Shown piece after piece: positions 19,243 to 29,610 of a DNA stretch of 46,825 bases. A model generated the notes under the pieces. The model searched no databases and was not told the DNA's origin. It saw only the letters and a program-made list of their open reading frames with translations. Numbering within the stretch: position 1 is the first letter of the stretch; each line of letters opens with the position of its first letter. The translations under genes and the position numbers were made by a program. The DNA comes from Methyloceanibacter sp. (lineage in GTDB: Bacteria > Pseudomonadota > Alphaproteobacteria > Rhizobiales > Methyloligellaceae): assembly GCA_029287395.1 (NCBI GenBank), contig JARFRF010000029.1:1-46825 (forward strand), given 5' to 3'.

Positions 19243-20028
19243 ATGCATCTGGACGCGATTGACCTTCGAAACTTCTACGCTCGTCGGATCGGGCTAATGG
19301 TCCGCCGTCTCTTACGCCCGCGTTTTCGAGCTTTCTGGCCGGACGTGAACGGTATGCGCGTTTTCGGCCTCGGTTATGCTACGCCGTATCTCGCAGAGTT
19401 CCGCAAGCAAGCTCTTTGCATTGGCGCGCTCGCGCCTGAGCGCCTCGGCGTCTTGCCGTGGCCAGAACGAACGTCCTCGCAAACAGCCTTGGTGGATGAG
19501 ACCGAACTGCCGTTGGATGATGAAAGCGCCGACCGCATTCTACTCGTGCATATGCTCGAATGGTCGGAGCATCCCCACGCACTTCTTCGAGAGATTTGGC
19601 GCGTTCTCGCTCCCAACGGCCGCATCGTGGTGGCGGTCCCAAATCGAAGAGGGCTTTGGGCCCGCATGGATTCCACCCCGTTCGGCTATGGCAGCCCGTT
19701 CAGCCGCAGTCAGCTCACACAGCTGTTGAAGGATGCGATGTTCCAGCCTGAGAGCTGGCACTACGTGTTGAACTTGCCGCCATTCGACTGGCGCATACTT
19801 ACCCGATGGCCTGATTTCTGGGAGCGGCTTGGCGATATTCTCTGGCCGGCGTTCTCAGGCGTAATCCTCGTGGAGGCCACGAAGCAGGTTTATGCCGGAA
19901 CATTAGCCCGCGAACCCGCGCGCAGCATGCGGCGGCGCGTGATTCCCGTGCCCGCCGGTGCGGTGGCGCCGCGTCTAGCGGGACAGAAGGAAGACGGCCT
20001 GCTCGCCGAAGAGATTCTGCGCCGATAA
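19243..20028 (+). CDS. SAM-dependent methyltransferase (class I)
   Basis: VFGLGYATPYLAEF, LPLDDESADRILLVHMLEWSEHPHALLREIWRVLAPNGRIVVAVPNRRGLWA. Confidence 0.88.
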   Translation: MHLDAIDLRNFYARRIGLMVRRLLRPRFRAFWPDVNGMRVFGLGYATPYLAEFRKQALCIGALAPERLGVLPWPERTSSQTALVDETELPLDDESADRILLVHMLEWSEHPHALLREIWRVLAPNGRIVVAVPNRRGLWARMDSTPFGYGSPFSRSQLTQLLKDAMFQPESWHYVLNLPPFDWRILTRWPDFWERLGDILWPAFSGVILVEATKQVYAGTLAREPARSMRRRVIPVPAGAVAPRLAGQKEDGLLAEEILRR

Positions 20029-20619
20029 GGGCATCGATACGAGCTTGGTGCCGTATGCATTGAGCGCCACGACCCGCTCTACATTCGCGCCCATGTCTTC
20101 ACAAAGCGTCAGAAAGTCTTTGATCGTACACAGATGGATATTTGGGGTGTTGTACCAGGCTTCCGGTAGCGTATCGGTCTGCGGCATGCGTCCCCCGAGC
20201 ATCAACTGCATGCGCACGCGCCAATGGCCAAAATTGGGGAACGAAACGACGACGCGTTTGCCGATGCGCAAGAGCTGCTCAAGCACGTGCCGCGGGTTGC
20301 GCGTCGCCTGAATGGTCCGGGATAAGATCGCGTAGTCGAAGGCAGCGTTCGGATAGTGGCTGAGATCCGTGTCCGCATCGCCTTGTATGACCGAGAGTCC
20401 TTGGGCGACGCACCGGTTCACACCGGCCTGACTAAGCTCGATGCCTCGGCCGTCTACGCCCCGTTTGTCGGATAGTATCCGGAGCAATGTGCCGTCGCCG
20501 CACCCGATATCGAGAACGCGCGACCCGGGCGAAACCATCTCCGCAATAAGCAGCAGATCGACGCGGGACGTATCGGCCGGCCGCACGCCAGGCGCGTCAA
20601 CGGGCGCATCCATCGTCAT
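19975..20619 (-). CDS. metW: Methionine biosynthesis protein MetW
   Basis: [55 protein letters not shown]; downstream of metX. Confidence 0.95.
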   Translation of the reverse strand: MTMDAPVDAPGVRPADTSRVDLLLIAEMVSPGSRVLDIGCGDGTLLRILSDKRGVDGRGIELSQAGVNRCVAQGLSVIQGDADTDLSHYPNAAFDYAILSRTIQATRNPRHVLEQLLRIGKRVVVSFPNFGHWRVRMQLMLGGRMPQTDTLPEAWYNTPNIHLCTIKDFLTLCEDMGANVERVVALNAYGTKLVSMPLSAQNLFGEQAVFLLSR

Positions 20620-21818
20620 GCCCCCTGGTCAGCGTCGTCCAAGCCGCGTTGACGCGCAGCCGCACCGAGGAAGCCACGCACCGTGTCGAACAATTCCGGC
20701 TCGTGCAGCAAGAAAGCATCGTGCCCCTTGTTCGAGTCGATCTCGACAAAGCTAACATTGGCTGCGACTGCATTGAGGGCGTGCACAACCTCTCGGCTTT
20801 CTTCCGTCGGGAACAGCCAGTCGGACGTAAACGAGATCAAGCAAAACCGGGTCTTGGTCCCTGCATACGCATTCGCAAGAACGCCGCCATGATCCGCGGC
20901 AATGTCGAAATAGTCCATCGCGCGCGTGATGTAGAGATAAGAGTTGGCGTCGAAACGATCGACGAAACTCATCCCCTGATGACGGAGATAGCTCTCCACC
21001 TGGAAGTCCGCATCGAAGCCAAAGGTGACTTCTTCGCGGTCCTGCAAGTTGCGGCCGAATTTGGTGTGCAAAGCTCGGTCGGACAAATAGGTGATGTGCG
21101 CCGCCATGCGCGCAACGGCCAGCCCTTTGCGCGGGCTCTTGCCCTCATCAAGATAGTGCCCACCGTGCCAATCGGGGTCGGCCATCACGGCCTGGCGCCC
21201 CACTTCGTGGAAGGCAATGTTCTGCGAGGAGTGTCGCGCGGCACACGCGATCGGGATCGCGGAAAAGACGCGTTCCTTGTAAGTCGCAGCCCACTCGAGG
21301 ACCTGCATGCCGCCCATGGAGCCACCAATGACGCTGAGCACCTGGTCAACGCCGAGGTGATCCAGGAGCCTTGCCTGCGCTCGAACCATGTCTCGCAGCG
21401 TAATAACAGGGAAGTCCGTACCGTACGGCCGGCCAGTCGCAGGATTGAGCGAACTAGGCCCCGTGGATCCCATACATCCGCCAATCACATTGGGGCAGAG
21501 GACGAAGTAGCGATTCGTATCGATAGGCTTCCCTGGGCCGACCATTGTCTCCCACCAGCCGGGCTTGCCGGTGACGGGGTGCGGATTTGCGACATGCTGG
21601 TCTCCGGTCAGCGCATGGCAAACGAGAACGACGTTCGACTTGTCTGCATTCAACGTGCCGTAAGTGTTGTAGGCGACAGAAAACGGCGCGAGCACGGCTC
21701 CGCCATCGAGCGGGAGGCCCTGGCTCGCTGGGAAGTGCACCACTTCACTGAAAGGATCGGTAACTTGCTGCCGCCGTTTGAGTTCAGCGAAGCTGTCCGT
21801 TCCCGGAGTCTCGTTCAT
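20616..21818 (-). CDS. metX: Homoserine O-acetyltransferase
   Basis: [27 protein letters not shown] (GxSxGG), [13 protein letters not shown]. Confidence 0.96.
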   Translation of the reverse strand: MNETPGTDSFAELKRRQQVTDPFSEVVHFPASQGLPLDGGAVLAPFSVAYNTYGTLNADKSNVVLVCHALTGDQHVANPHPVTGKPGWWETMVGPGKPIDTNRYFVLCPNVIGGCMGSTGPSSLNPATGRPYGTDFPVITLRDMVRAQARLLDHLGVDQVLSVIGGSMGGMQVLEWAATYKERVFSAIPIACAARHSSQNIAFHEVGRQAVMADPDWHGGHYLDEGKSPRKGLAVARMAAHITYLSDRALHTKFGRNLQDREEVTFGFDADFQVESYLRHQGMSFVDRFDANSYLYITRAMDYFDIAADHGGVLANAYAGTKTRFCLISFTSDWLFPTEESREVVHALNAVAANVSFVEIDSNKGHDAFLLHEPELFDTVRGFLGAAARQRGLDDADQGA

Positions 21819-21976
21819 CGTCGTAATGACCTAAATCAAACGGTTCTGGCGCGTGCGGCTCGAAGACCAGGCACGCATCCTGATAATTTGACCGCTAAGT
21901 ATACAATGCCCGATTAGTAATGACCTCATCAGAGTCAATCTTTTCTTTGCCTTGGCTTAAGAAATCGCCGTATGAG

Positions 21977-21994
21977 AAGCCCTTCGCAGGGCTT
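21977..21994 (+). promoter_or_regulatory. Hairpin AAGCCCT-TCGC-AGGGCTT in hisC leader
   Basis: 7-bp perfect stem, 4-nt loop, ending about 25 nt before the preferred ATG at 22020. Confidence 0.4.
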
Positions 21995-22019
21995 TGAGGC
22001 CCCAATAAGGAGCAGATTG

Positions 22020-23168
22020 ATGGCTGCCCAACCGACGGCTGCCAAATTGAGAGCCGCAAGTCCAGCAGGCGCAGGTAGAGCCCCGGCTCCTCGGCCGGGG
22101 ATTCTCGATATAGCCGCCTACGTCCCCGGCAAGAGCGCGCTACCTGGCACGGGGCCGATTGTTAAGCTCTCGTCCAACGAGACGCCGCTCGGACCGAGCC
22201 CCAAGGCACTTGAGGCCTTCCACGGCGAAGCGCCCAAGCTCGCCCGCTATCCAGACGGGTCGGCGCGGCTCTTGCGCGAAGCCCTGGCGGCGCAGCATAA
22301 CCTCGACGCAGCGCGCATCGTTTGCGGGACGGGCTCCGATGAATTGCTGAATCTGTTGGCAGTCGCATATCTCGGCCCAGGTGACGAGGCGATCTACAGC
22401 GAGCATGGCTTCCTTGTCTACAAGATCGCGATCCTGGCACGGGGCGCGACGCCGGTTGTTGCGCCGGAGACGAACCACACCGCAGACGTGGACGCGATCC
22501 TCGCACGGGTGACGCCGGCGACACGCATGGTGTTTCTCGCCAACCCGAATAATCCGACAGGGACCTACCTTCCCATCTCCGAAGTACAGCGCCTGCACGC
22601 CGGACTCCCGAGCGACGTGATGCTGGTGCTGGACGCAGCCTATGCTGAGTACGTCCTTGCAGATGATTACGAGGCGGGGGCCGCATTCGCTAGCGCGCAT
22701 GAGAATGTGGTGATGACGCGGACATTCTCCAAGATTTATGGTCTCGCATCGTTGCGGCTCGGCTGGGCTTACTGCCCCAACGCTATCGCCGATACGCTGA
22801 ACCGTATCCGCGGGCCCTTCAACGTCACAGGCCCCTCAATCGCGGCCGGCGTCGCGGCGGTCCAAGATCGCGGGCACGTTGAAGCGGCTATTGCCCATAA
22901 CGAGGCATGGCTCGGCCGAACAGCCGAGGAGCTCGAACGTCTTGGACTAGCGACGACGCCTAGCGCGGCGAACTTTCTGCTCGTGCATTTCCCAGACACG
23001 AGCGGCCGAACCGCCCTGGAGGCTGATGAATTCCTCCTTCAGCGCCGCATCATCCTGCGGCGCGTGGAGGCCTATGGTTTTCCCAACGCCCTGCGAATGA
23101 CCATCGGTACCGAGGAAGAAAACGCAGCGGCACTCGATGCCTTGCGCGGTTTTATGAGCGCCTCATGA
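22020..23168 (+). CDS. hisC: Histidinol-phosphate aminotransferase
   Basis: [49 protein letters not shown] at 22020 with AAGGAG preferred over 21972. Confidence 0.94.
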   Translation: MAAQPTAAKLRAASPAGAGRAPAPRPGILDIAAYVPGKSALPGTGPIVKLSSNETPLGPSPKALEAFHGEAPKLARYPDGSARLLREALAAQHNLDAARIVCGTGSDELLNLLAVAYLGPGDEAIYSEHGFLVYKIAILARGATPVVAPETNHTADVDAILARVTPATRMVFLANPNNPTGTYLPISEVQRLHAGLPSDVMLVLDAAYAEYVLADDYEAGAAFASAHENVVMTRTFSKIYGLASLRLGWAYCPNAIADTLNRIRGPFNVTGPSIAAGVAAVQDRGHVEAAIAHNEAWLGRTAEELERLGLATTPSAANFLLVHFPDTSGRTALEADEFLLQRRIILRRVEAYGFPNALRMTIGTEEENAAALDALRGFMSAS

Positions 23169-24091
23169 CCGAGCCGCTGTTCGATAAGGTGGCCATCATT
23201 GGATTGGGGCTTATCGGCTCATCCATGGCGCGCGGCATTAAGAAGCGGGGCCTCGCGGCAACCGTCATCGGTTACGATGGTTCGCCCGACGTGCGCACGC
23301 GCTCCCGCGACCTTGGCTTCTGCGATGCCATCGCTGAGACCGCCGAAGAGGCGGTGACGGACGCAAGCCTTGTGGTTCTCGCTGTGCCTGTTGGCGCCAT
23401 GCGAGAGGCGGCGCAATCGATTGCGTCCCATCTGGCCGAGGGCGCGATCGTGACGGACGTCGGGTCGGTGAAGACCGCCGTCGTTCGCCAAGTTGGAGAG
23501 GTACTTCCCGACCAAGCGCTCTTTGTGCCGGGCCACCCAGTCGCAGGCACGGAGTACTCCGGTCCCGAGGCAGGCTTCGCCGAGTTATTCGAGGGCCGTT
23601 GGTTCGTCGTCACACCTTGCGAGCAGTCAACAGCCGAAGGCGTTGAGGCGGTCTCGTGCCTGTGGCGGGAGCTTGGCTCCACTGTTGAGCAGATGACGCC
23701 CGAGCACCACGACATCGTCCTCGCCATGACCAGCCATGTTCCTCATTTAATTGCCTACAACATCGTTGGCACGGCCGCGGAGTTGGAGACCGTCACGCAA
23801 TCGGAAGTCATCAAGTTTTCGGCCGGCGGCTTCCGCGACTTTACGCGCATAGCCTCCTCCGACCCGGTGATGTGGCGGGACGTCTTTCTGAATAACAAAG
23901 AGGCGGTCTTGGAAGTCCTTGGCCGCTTTTCGGAAGATCTCGCAGCGCTGCAGCGACTGGTTCGCTGGGACGACGGACAGGCTCTGCAAGACCACTTCAC
24001 CCGTGCTCGGGCGGTACGCCATAGGATTGTCGAAGCAGGTCAAGACACCGCCGATGCCGATTTCGGGCGATCACACGGGCATGACGACTGA
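23165..24091 (+). CDS. tyrC: Prephenate/cyclohexadienyl dehydrogenase
   Basis: [61 protein letters not shown] overlap with hisC. Confidence 0.94.
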   Translation: MTEPLFDKVAIIGLGLIGSSMARGIKKRGLAATVIGYDGSPDVRTRSRDLGFCDAIAETAEEAVTDASLVVLAVPVGAMREAAQSIASHLAEGAIVTDVGSVKTAVVRQVGEVLPDQALFVPGHPVAGTEYSGPEAGFAELFEGRWFVVTPCEQSTAEGVEAVSCLWRELGSTVEQMTPEHHDIVLAMTSHVPHLIAYNIVGTAAELETVTQSEVIKFSAGGFRDFTRIASSDPVMWRDVFLNNKEAVLEVLGRFSEDLAALQRLVRWDDGQALQDHFTRARAVRHRIVEAGQDTADADFGRSHGHDD

Positions 24092-24647
24092 GGCCGATAG
24101 AAACGCCTTATGGGTGTTCGCCTATGGGTCGCTGATGTGGTGTCCCGGTTTCCCTTTCAACTTGCAAAGCCCAGCGCACCTCACGGGAGCCCACAGGGCG
24201 CTTTGCGTCTATTCGATCCTGCACCGCGGGACACCGAGTAGCCCCGGCCTTGTTCTCGGACTCGATGAGGGCGGCGAATGCCATGGCGTTGCCTTCCGCG
24301 TAGAGCCCGGCGCGGAGAGCGACACGGTCGCGTATCTGCGCCAAAGGGAACAGGTCACCGAGGTGTATCTGGAGACCTACCGGGAGATTTCGCTGTCAAA
24401 TGGCTCCGGCCGCAAGGTGATGGCTCTTACCTTCTTGGCCGATCGCACCCACGCACAATATGCTGGTGCTCTCGACGTTGAGGCGCAACTGCGTATCGTG
24501 CGGGCATGCCGAGGCCAGGCGGGAGCCAATATCGACTACGTCTTGAATACCGTCGAGCACTTGGAGGCCCTGGGCACCCATGATCCGGCGCTGTTCGCTC
24601 TTGCCGATCATCTCCGAAGCGAGTCTGACGAAACAGAGGAAGCCTAG
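24081..24647 (+). CDS. chaC: ChaC-type gamma-glutamylcyclotransferase (glutathione-specific)
   Basis: WVFAYGSLMWCPGFPF, GTPSSPGLVLGLDEGGECHGVAFRV; ATG at 24081 overlaps tyrC stop. Confidence 0.92.
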   Translation: MTTEADRNALWVFAYGSLMWCPGFPFNLQSPAHLTGAHRALCVYSILHRGTPSSPGLVLGLDEGGECHGVAFRVEPGAESDTVAYLRQREQVTEVYLETYREISLSNGSGRKVMALTFLADRTHAQYAGALDVEAQLRIVRACRGQAGANIDYVLNTVEHLEALGTHDPALFALADHLRSESDETEEA

Positions 24648-25465
24648 CCGGCGGACCTTCTCGAAGCCGCAGGTTCGCTATCGTGCAGCACCGGGGGGCC
24701 AAAAAAATCACCCTGCATATGAGACACGCCCACTTTCTCCAGGAGATCGGCAGAGCGCTAGTTTCCCGCCCATTCTCCGACGGTCTCTGTGCCGAAACGA
24801 TGCGCTAGATCCAGCAGCGCTTGGACAAAGTCATCGTCTTTGTCGTGTCCGCTGAGGTTCTCGATGAACGATCCGTCAATCTTGACCATGTCGAGGTCAA
24901 GACGTCGCAGCGAGCGGAAGGAGGCATAGCCAGCGCCGAATTCGTCAAGGGCCACTCGGCAGCCCGCAATCTTGAGTGCCGTAACGAACCTTGCTGTCGA
25001 CCCCATGTCAGCGACTGCGATGGACTCTGTTACCTCAACGGTGAGCCGCGCCGTCAAGTCTCGATCCCTGCCCGTCAGCGCCTCTAGTGCGTCGGTCCAG
25101 TGCCGATCTTTGGTGGACTGAGCCGAGACCTTTAGCGCCAATTTGCGCGTGGGCTCTGCGCGCAGCAGCTCGATAGCCAGCTCTAGCGCTCGATGATCAA
25201 TCAGTTTTGAGAGCCTAAGTTCCTCGGCGGCCGGAACGAACCCGTCCGCGTCCAAGGTCGAGCCATCAGTCAGCCGCAATCGCAATTGGCACTCGAAGAA
25301 TTCTGGATCCTGCGTCCCCGACATCACGACAGGCTGTAGCGTAATCCCAATGCGCCGATCATTCAGCGCCCGTATGATCTCGTCGGCCAAGGCTGCTCGG
25401 GAAGAGAGCTCGGCGGGCTCGGCAATCTCGACTGTTGTTTCGGATTCTTCCATTGGCCTACCCAT
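24644..25465 (-). pseudogene. EAL-domain protein interrupted by one in-frame amber codon (24758-24760)
   Basis: ORF 24758..25465 ends ...TVGEWAGN*; the same frame continues RSADLLEKVGVSHMQGDFFGPPVLHDSEPAASRRSAG* to 24644, matching the expected EAL C-terminus (QG, P). Confidence 0.75.
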
Positions 25466-25702
25466 TCCGCGAATGCCTGCGCACCCTCAACGCGAACAAC
25501 CAAAGCGCCCTGCTTTGCGGGTTGGACGCTTTTCGCTTGGGCGCAGAAGCTAGTGGGTAAGACTTAAAAAGCCGAAAACCCGCATGGCCACCTAAGGCCC
25601 TTTGGGCAGGTTTCGGGAGCCGACAACGCCATTTCTCTCGATTTCTTGGGGTTTGGTTATCAGGACCCTACCGGCCTGCAGACAGCGGTTGGTCCAGGCA
25701 AG

Positions 25703-25735
25703 CAAAAATGCTCCGGCGCAGCGGCGCCGGAGCCT
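25703..25735 (-). terminator. Rho-independent terminator downstream of rpmF
   Basis: Minus strand: GCTCCGGCGC-CGCT-GCGCCGGAGC followed by ATTTTT. Confidence 0.85.
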
Positions 25736-25765
25736 GCAAAACAGAATGCCAAAGAGCTGCTAGAC

Positions 25766-25951
25766 CTAGGCTTCTTCCTTGATTGTGATCACCTGGCGGC
25801 CACGATAGCGGCCCGATTTCAGGTCGATGTGGTGCGGGCGGCGAAGCTCGCCCGAATCCTTGTCCTCGACATAAGCCGGGGCCGTGACAGCGTCGTGGCT
25901 CCGCCGGTTGCCCCGCTTCATACGGGACACTTTTCTCTTAGGAACTGCCAT
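25766..25951 (-). CDS. rpmF: 50S ribosomal protein L32
   Basis: [20 protein letters not shown]...; 61 aa, alphaproteobacterial form without the zinc CxxC pairs. Confidence 0.97.
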   Translation of the reverse strand: MAVPKRKVSRMKRGNRRSHDAVTAPAYVEDKDSGELRRPHHIDLKSGRYRGRQVITIKEEA

Positions 25952-26049
25952 TTTTTGAACCTCTTAGCGCCAACGCCAGTCGCGCAGCGCATCGTTGGCC
26001 GATCTTATAGTCACAATTTCCGGCGCTGACCAGGGCCGATTTCTGCGGA

Positions 26050-26850
26050 TTATTTTGGGGTCGTGAGGCAATCCGCTCGCCTGGAGATATAGGGCAACCG
26101 CTTCTGAACCGCATTGGCGACTACACGGTGGGTTCGGTTGGGTCGAGCGGGATTCCGCAATTTGGGCTTCGGCAGTGTGGTGGCGAGCAATACCGCCTCG
26201 CGCTGGGTGAGCGCCAAAGCTGGTTTCCGAAAGTATTTCTGGCTGGCGGCCTCAACGCCGAAAAGCCCCGGACCGAACTGAGCGATATTGAGATAAACTT
26301 CCAGGACGCGCTTCTTCGGCCAAATCGTATCAATGCCATAGGCCAGCGGTACCTCAAGCGCCTTCCGCAGATAGGAGCGGAACTCCCAGAGATAGATGTT
26401 CTTGGCAACCTGCATCGGAATAGTGCTGGCGCCCCGCACAGCGCGCCAGTTCGTCGCCGCTTCAATGACCTGCCTTACGGCGGCCCAGTCGACCCCCTGA
26501 TGATTACAGAAATTGCCGTCTTCGCTCGCAATCACGGCGAGACGCATATGAGGCGAGATTCGCTCCAAAGGCACCCAGGTTTGCTTGATCGCCTCACCGC
26601 GGAGCCTCTCGATGAACATGACCGAGGTAATGGGCGGGTTGACGTATCGGAAGAGTACGAGGCTGGCGAGGACAGTTCCGATCACGATCAGGAGCGCCAG
26701 GCCAATCCGCGATAGCCATGGATGCCGTTGGGCCCACCTGCGCTTCGCACGACGAGCCCTTTGAGACGGTCCCTTGCGAGGCCGTCCCTTGGTGGAACGC
26801 GAAGCATTGCGGGCAGTGTCTGCTGGTTTCTTAACCGTTGAGTCCGCCAT
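26050..26850 (-). CDS. mtgA: Monofunctional biosynthetic peptidoglycan transglycosylase
   Basis: VIASEDGNFCNHQGVDWAAV, GASTIPMQVAKNIYLW, EVYLNIAQFGPGLFGVEAASQKYF. Confidence 0.95.
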   Translation of the reverse strand: MADSTVKKPADTARNASRSTKGRPRKGPSQRARRAKRRWAQRHPWLSRIGLALLIVIGTVLASLVLFRYVNPPITSVMFIERLRGEAIKQTWVPLERISPHMRLAVIASEDGNFCNHQGVDWAAVRQVIEAATNWRAVRGASTIPMQVAKNIYLWEFRSYLRKALEVPLAYGIDTIWPKKRVLEVYLNIAQFGPGLFGVEAASQKYFRKPALALTQREAVLLATTLPKPKLRNPARPNRTHRVVANAVQKRLPYISRRADCLTTPK

Positions 26851-26927
26851 TAAAGGGCGTTCTAACGCTCGCCGATGCCGCGATCAATTTGCGGCGACAG
26901 AAAGCCTCAGCTATCCCTTCGACCGTC

Positions 26928-27833
26928 ATGAGTTTCCGATCTGAGATATTACGCGTTGCCGAACGGGTCGAGGACAGACTTTCCTCGCTCCTCCGCAACG
27001 ATTCGGTCTTACATCAACCGCAGGGCGGAGCGATCGCACCGCTTGGCGAGGCCATGCGCTATGCGGCGCTTGGTGGCGGCAAGCGATTGCGTCCATTCCT
27101 CCTTATCCAAGCCGCAGGGCTCTTCGATGTCCCCGAAGACACCGCCCTCGATAGCGCCTGTGCCCTTGAGTGCATCCACTGTTACTCGCTAGTGCATGAT
27201 GACCTACCAGCCATGGACGACGACGCGATGCGCCGCAGCAGGCCCACGGTTCATATCGCGTTCGACGAGGCCACGGCCGTGCTGGCCGGCGACTCTCTGC
27301 AGACGATCGCCTTCGAGATCGTCAGCAGCCCGAACTGTCACGAGGATGCTGCCGTGAGGGCCGAACTTGCTTATCTCCTCGCCAAGGCGAGTGGGTGGCA
27401 GGGCATGGCCCTGGGCCAGGCCCTCGATCTTGCCGCGGAACAACGACCCTTCTCGCCGAAGGAAACGACGGCAATGCAGATGTTGAAGACGGGCGCGCTT
27501 TTCCGCTTCGCCTGCGAAGCGGGCGCGGTGCTGGGCCGGGCCGACGCGGAGCGCCGCGAGCCGTTGATCCGCTTCGCCAGTGCCTTCGGGCAAGCCTTTC
27601 AGCTTGCTGACGATCTTTTGGATGCGGAGGGTGACGCGGCAGCGATGGGCAAAGCGGCATCAAAGGATGCCGAACGCGGGAAGGCGACGCTTGTCGGGCT
27701 TCTCGGTATCGACGGAGCCAAAGAACACCTTTCGAAACTCGTCGAAGAGGCAGAGGTTGCTCTCGTTCCCTTCGGAGGCAAGGCAGCGATGTTGATCGAA
27801 GCAGCGCGCTTCGTGGCAGCGCGCCGTTCCTGA
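26928..27833 (+). CDS. ispA: Farnesyl/geranylgeranyl diphosphate synthase
   Basis: GGGKRLRPFLL, LVHDDLPAMDDD (first Asp-rich motif), FQLADDLLDAEGD (second). ATG 26928 preferred over 26838. Confidence 0.94.
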   Translation: MSFRSEILRVAERVEDRLSSLLRNDSVLHQPQGGAIAPLGEAMRYAALGGGKRLRPFLLIQAAGLFDVPEDTALDSACALECIHCYSLVHDDLPAMDDDAMRRSRPTVHIAFDEATAVLAGDSLQTIAFEIVSSPNCHEDAAVRAELAYLLAKASGWQGMALGQALDLAAEQRPFSPKETTAMQMLKTGALFRFACEAGAVLGRADAERREPLIRFASAFGQAFQLADDLLDAEGDAAAMGKAASKDAERGKATLVGLLGIDGAKEHLSKLVEEAEVALVPFGGKAAMLIEAARFVAARRS

Positions 27834-27863
27834 GGACGCGATCCTATCTCGATGAACCAAGGG

Positions 27864-29132
27864 CTACTCGGCTGCTGTCGGACGCGCGTCCTGCTCGGCG
27901 CTTTTACTTTGGCCAGGGCTGCCATAGCGCTGTTCGATATAGTCCAGAACCATCTGCTTGAAATCGGCAGCGGCGCCTGGACCGCGCAAGGTGGTGACCT
28001 TCTTGCCCTCGATGAAGACGGGCGCGGCAGGCGCCTCGCCTGTTCCTGGCAGCGAGATACCGATATCGGCATGCTTCGACTCGCCCGGTCCATTGACGAT
28101 GCATCCCATCACCGCAACGTTGAGATTCTCGACACCGGGATAGCGGCGCTTCCACTCGGGCATCTGATCGCGGATGAAGCCTTGGATGTCCTGCGCCAAC
28201 TCTTGGAACGTGGTTGAGGTGGTGCGCCCGCATCCTGGACACGCTGCGACCAACGGCACGAACGCGCGGAAGCCCATGCTCTGCAAGAGCTCCTGGGCGA
28301 CCTTAACCTCCAATGATCGATCGCCACCCGGCTCGGGCGTAAGCGAAATGCGGATCGTGTCGCCGATACCCTGCTGCAACAGAACGGACATGGCGGCCGA
28401 GGAGGCCACGATGCCTTTCGACCCCATTCCGGCTTCCGTCAGCCCAAGATGCAGAGCAAGGTCGGTTCTCTCCGACAGCATGCGGTAGACCTCAATAAGA
28501 TCTTGGACAGCGGAGACTTTGGCCGAGAGCACAATCTTTTCGGGGCCCATACCGAGTTCCTGCGCGCGGTCGGCCGACAGCAATGCGGACTGAACCATGG
28601 CTTCATGCATGACCTCGCGCGCATCCTTCGGCGATGCGCTCGCGGCATTCTCATCCATGAGCCGCGTGAGTAGATCCTGATCGAGACTTCCCCAATTCAC
28701 GCCGATGCGAACCGGCTTGTCGTGCTTCAGAGCAATGTCGATGATTTGAGAGAACTGCTTGTCGCGCTTGTCCTTGAAGCCGACATTGCCCGGATTGATG
28801 CGGTACTTCGCAAGGGACTCTGCGCATTCTGGGTAGGCTGCCAGCAGCGTGTGACCGTTGTAGTGGAAGTCACCGATGAGCGGCACATCGACACCAAGCT
28901 TATCGAGCTGAGCGCGAATGAGCGGGACGGCCGCCGCGGCTTCCTCACGATCCACGGTGATCCGGACGAGTTCCGACCCCGCCCGTGCAAGCGCGGCGAC
29001 TTGGGCGACGGTCTGGCCGACATCGGCGGTATCCGTGTTGGTCATCGACTGAACCACGATCGGGGCATCCCCGCCCATGATCACATTGCCGATCCTGACC
29101 GACACAGTTTTTTTGCGCTCAATGATCGTCAC
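27864..29132 (-). CDS. ispG: 4-hydroxy-3-methylbut-2-en-1-yl diphosphate synthase
   Basis: [63 protein letters not shown]. Confidence 0.97.
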   Translation of the reverse strand: MTIIERKKTVSVRIGNVIMGGDAPIVVQSMTNTDTADVGQTVAQVAALARAGSELVRITVDREEAAAAVPLIRAQLDKLGVDVPLIGDFHYNGHTLLAAYPECAESLAKYRINPGNVGFKDKRDKQFSQIIDIALKHDKPVRIGVNWGSLDQDLLTRLMDENAASASPKDAREVMHEAMVQSALLSADRAQELGMGPEKIVLSAKVSAVQDLIEVYRMLSERTDLALHLGLTEAGMGSKGIVASSAAMSVLLQQGIGDTIRISLTPEPGGDRSLEVKVAQELLQSMGFRAFVPLVAACPGCGRTTSTTFQELAQDIQGFIRDQMPEWKRRYPGVENLNVAVMGCIVNGPGESKHADIGISLPGTGEAPAAPVFIEGKKVTTLRGPGAAADFKQMVLDYIEQRYGSPGQSKSAEQDARPTAAE

Positions 29133-29221
29133 CGGGGCATCCTCAAGCAGAAAAACAATCAGGATAAGGATACATCACATTTGCGGTTCCCGCGCTAGAC
29201 CAGGGCACTTTGCCGACTCGC

Positions 29222-29578
29222 TCAAGTTCTTTGGCGATGTCGCCGCCAGGTCAGAATACCGTCCACCAAGAGAGCTGCCGACGCCACACTGGCCGCAGAA
29301 ACCAGCGCGGTGGCGATGTCGGGCGTTCTATCTGGCGTCAGTGCCTGCGCCGCCTCAATACCCACAGCGAAGGGCAGCAAGACCGCGGCCACGCGCATCG
29401 GCTGAGGATAGGCGACGCAGGCGAGCACCGTTACGGCGAAAAACACCAAGAAATGCTCCAGCAGCCAATGCAATCCCAGCCTGATCTGCAAGTTTGCGGG
29501 GCCGAGCGCAGCATAAGCGATTGCTGCGCCGAACAGCGCGAGCCCCACCAAAATCCAACGCCGAAAACCATCAGCCAT
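29222..29578 (-). CDS. VanZ-like family membrane protein
   Basis: WLLEHFLVFFAVTVL, QALTPDRTPDIATALVSAASV; about 4 hydrophobic segments. Confidence 0.7.
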   Translation of the reverse strand: MADGFRRWILVGLALFGAAIAYAALGPANLQIRLGLHWLLEHFLVFFAVTVLACVAYPQPMRVAAVLLPFAVGIEAAQALTPDRTPDIATALVSAASVASAALLVDGILTWRRHRQRT

Positions 29579-29610
29579 GGGCCCTTATTACACGGGTCCC
29601 GAGCTTTGTT

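Noticed and set aside
21819-22019. SAM-II-type riboswitch before metX
   Set aside because: Looked for the expected GAUUUAACC...CGUGAUAAA...GCUAAA pattern on the minus strand; only a short GATTTA fragment is present, and the remaining core is missing.
25646-26029. 127-aa plus-strand ORF across rpmF and its terminator
   Set aside because: Runs antisense through the rpmF coding region and terminator hairpin; implausible as a gene.
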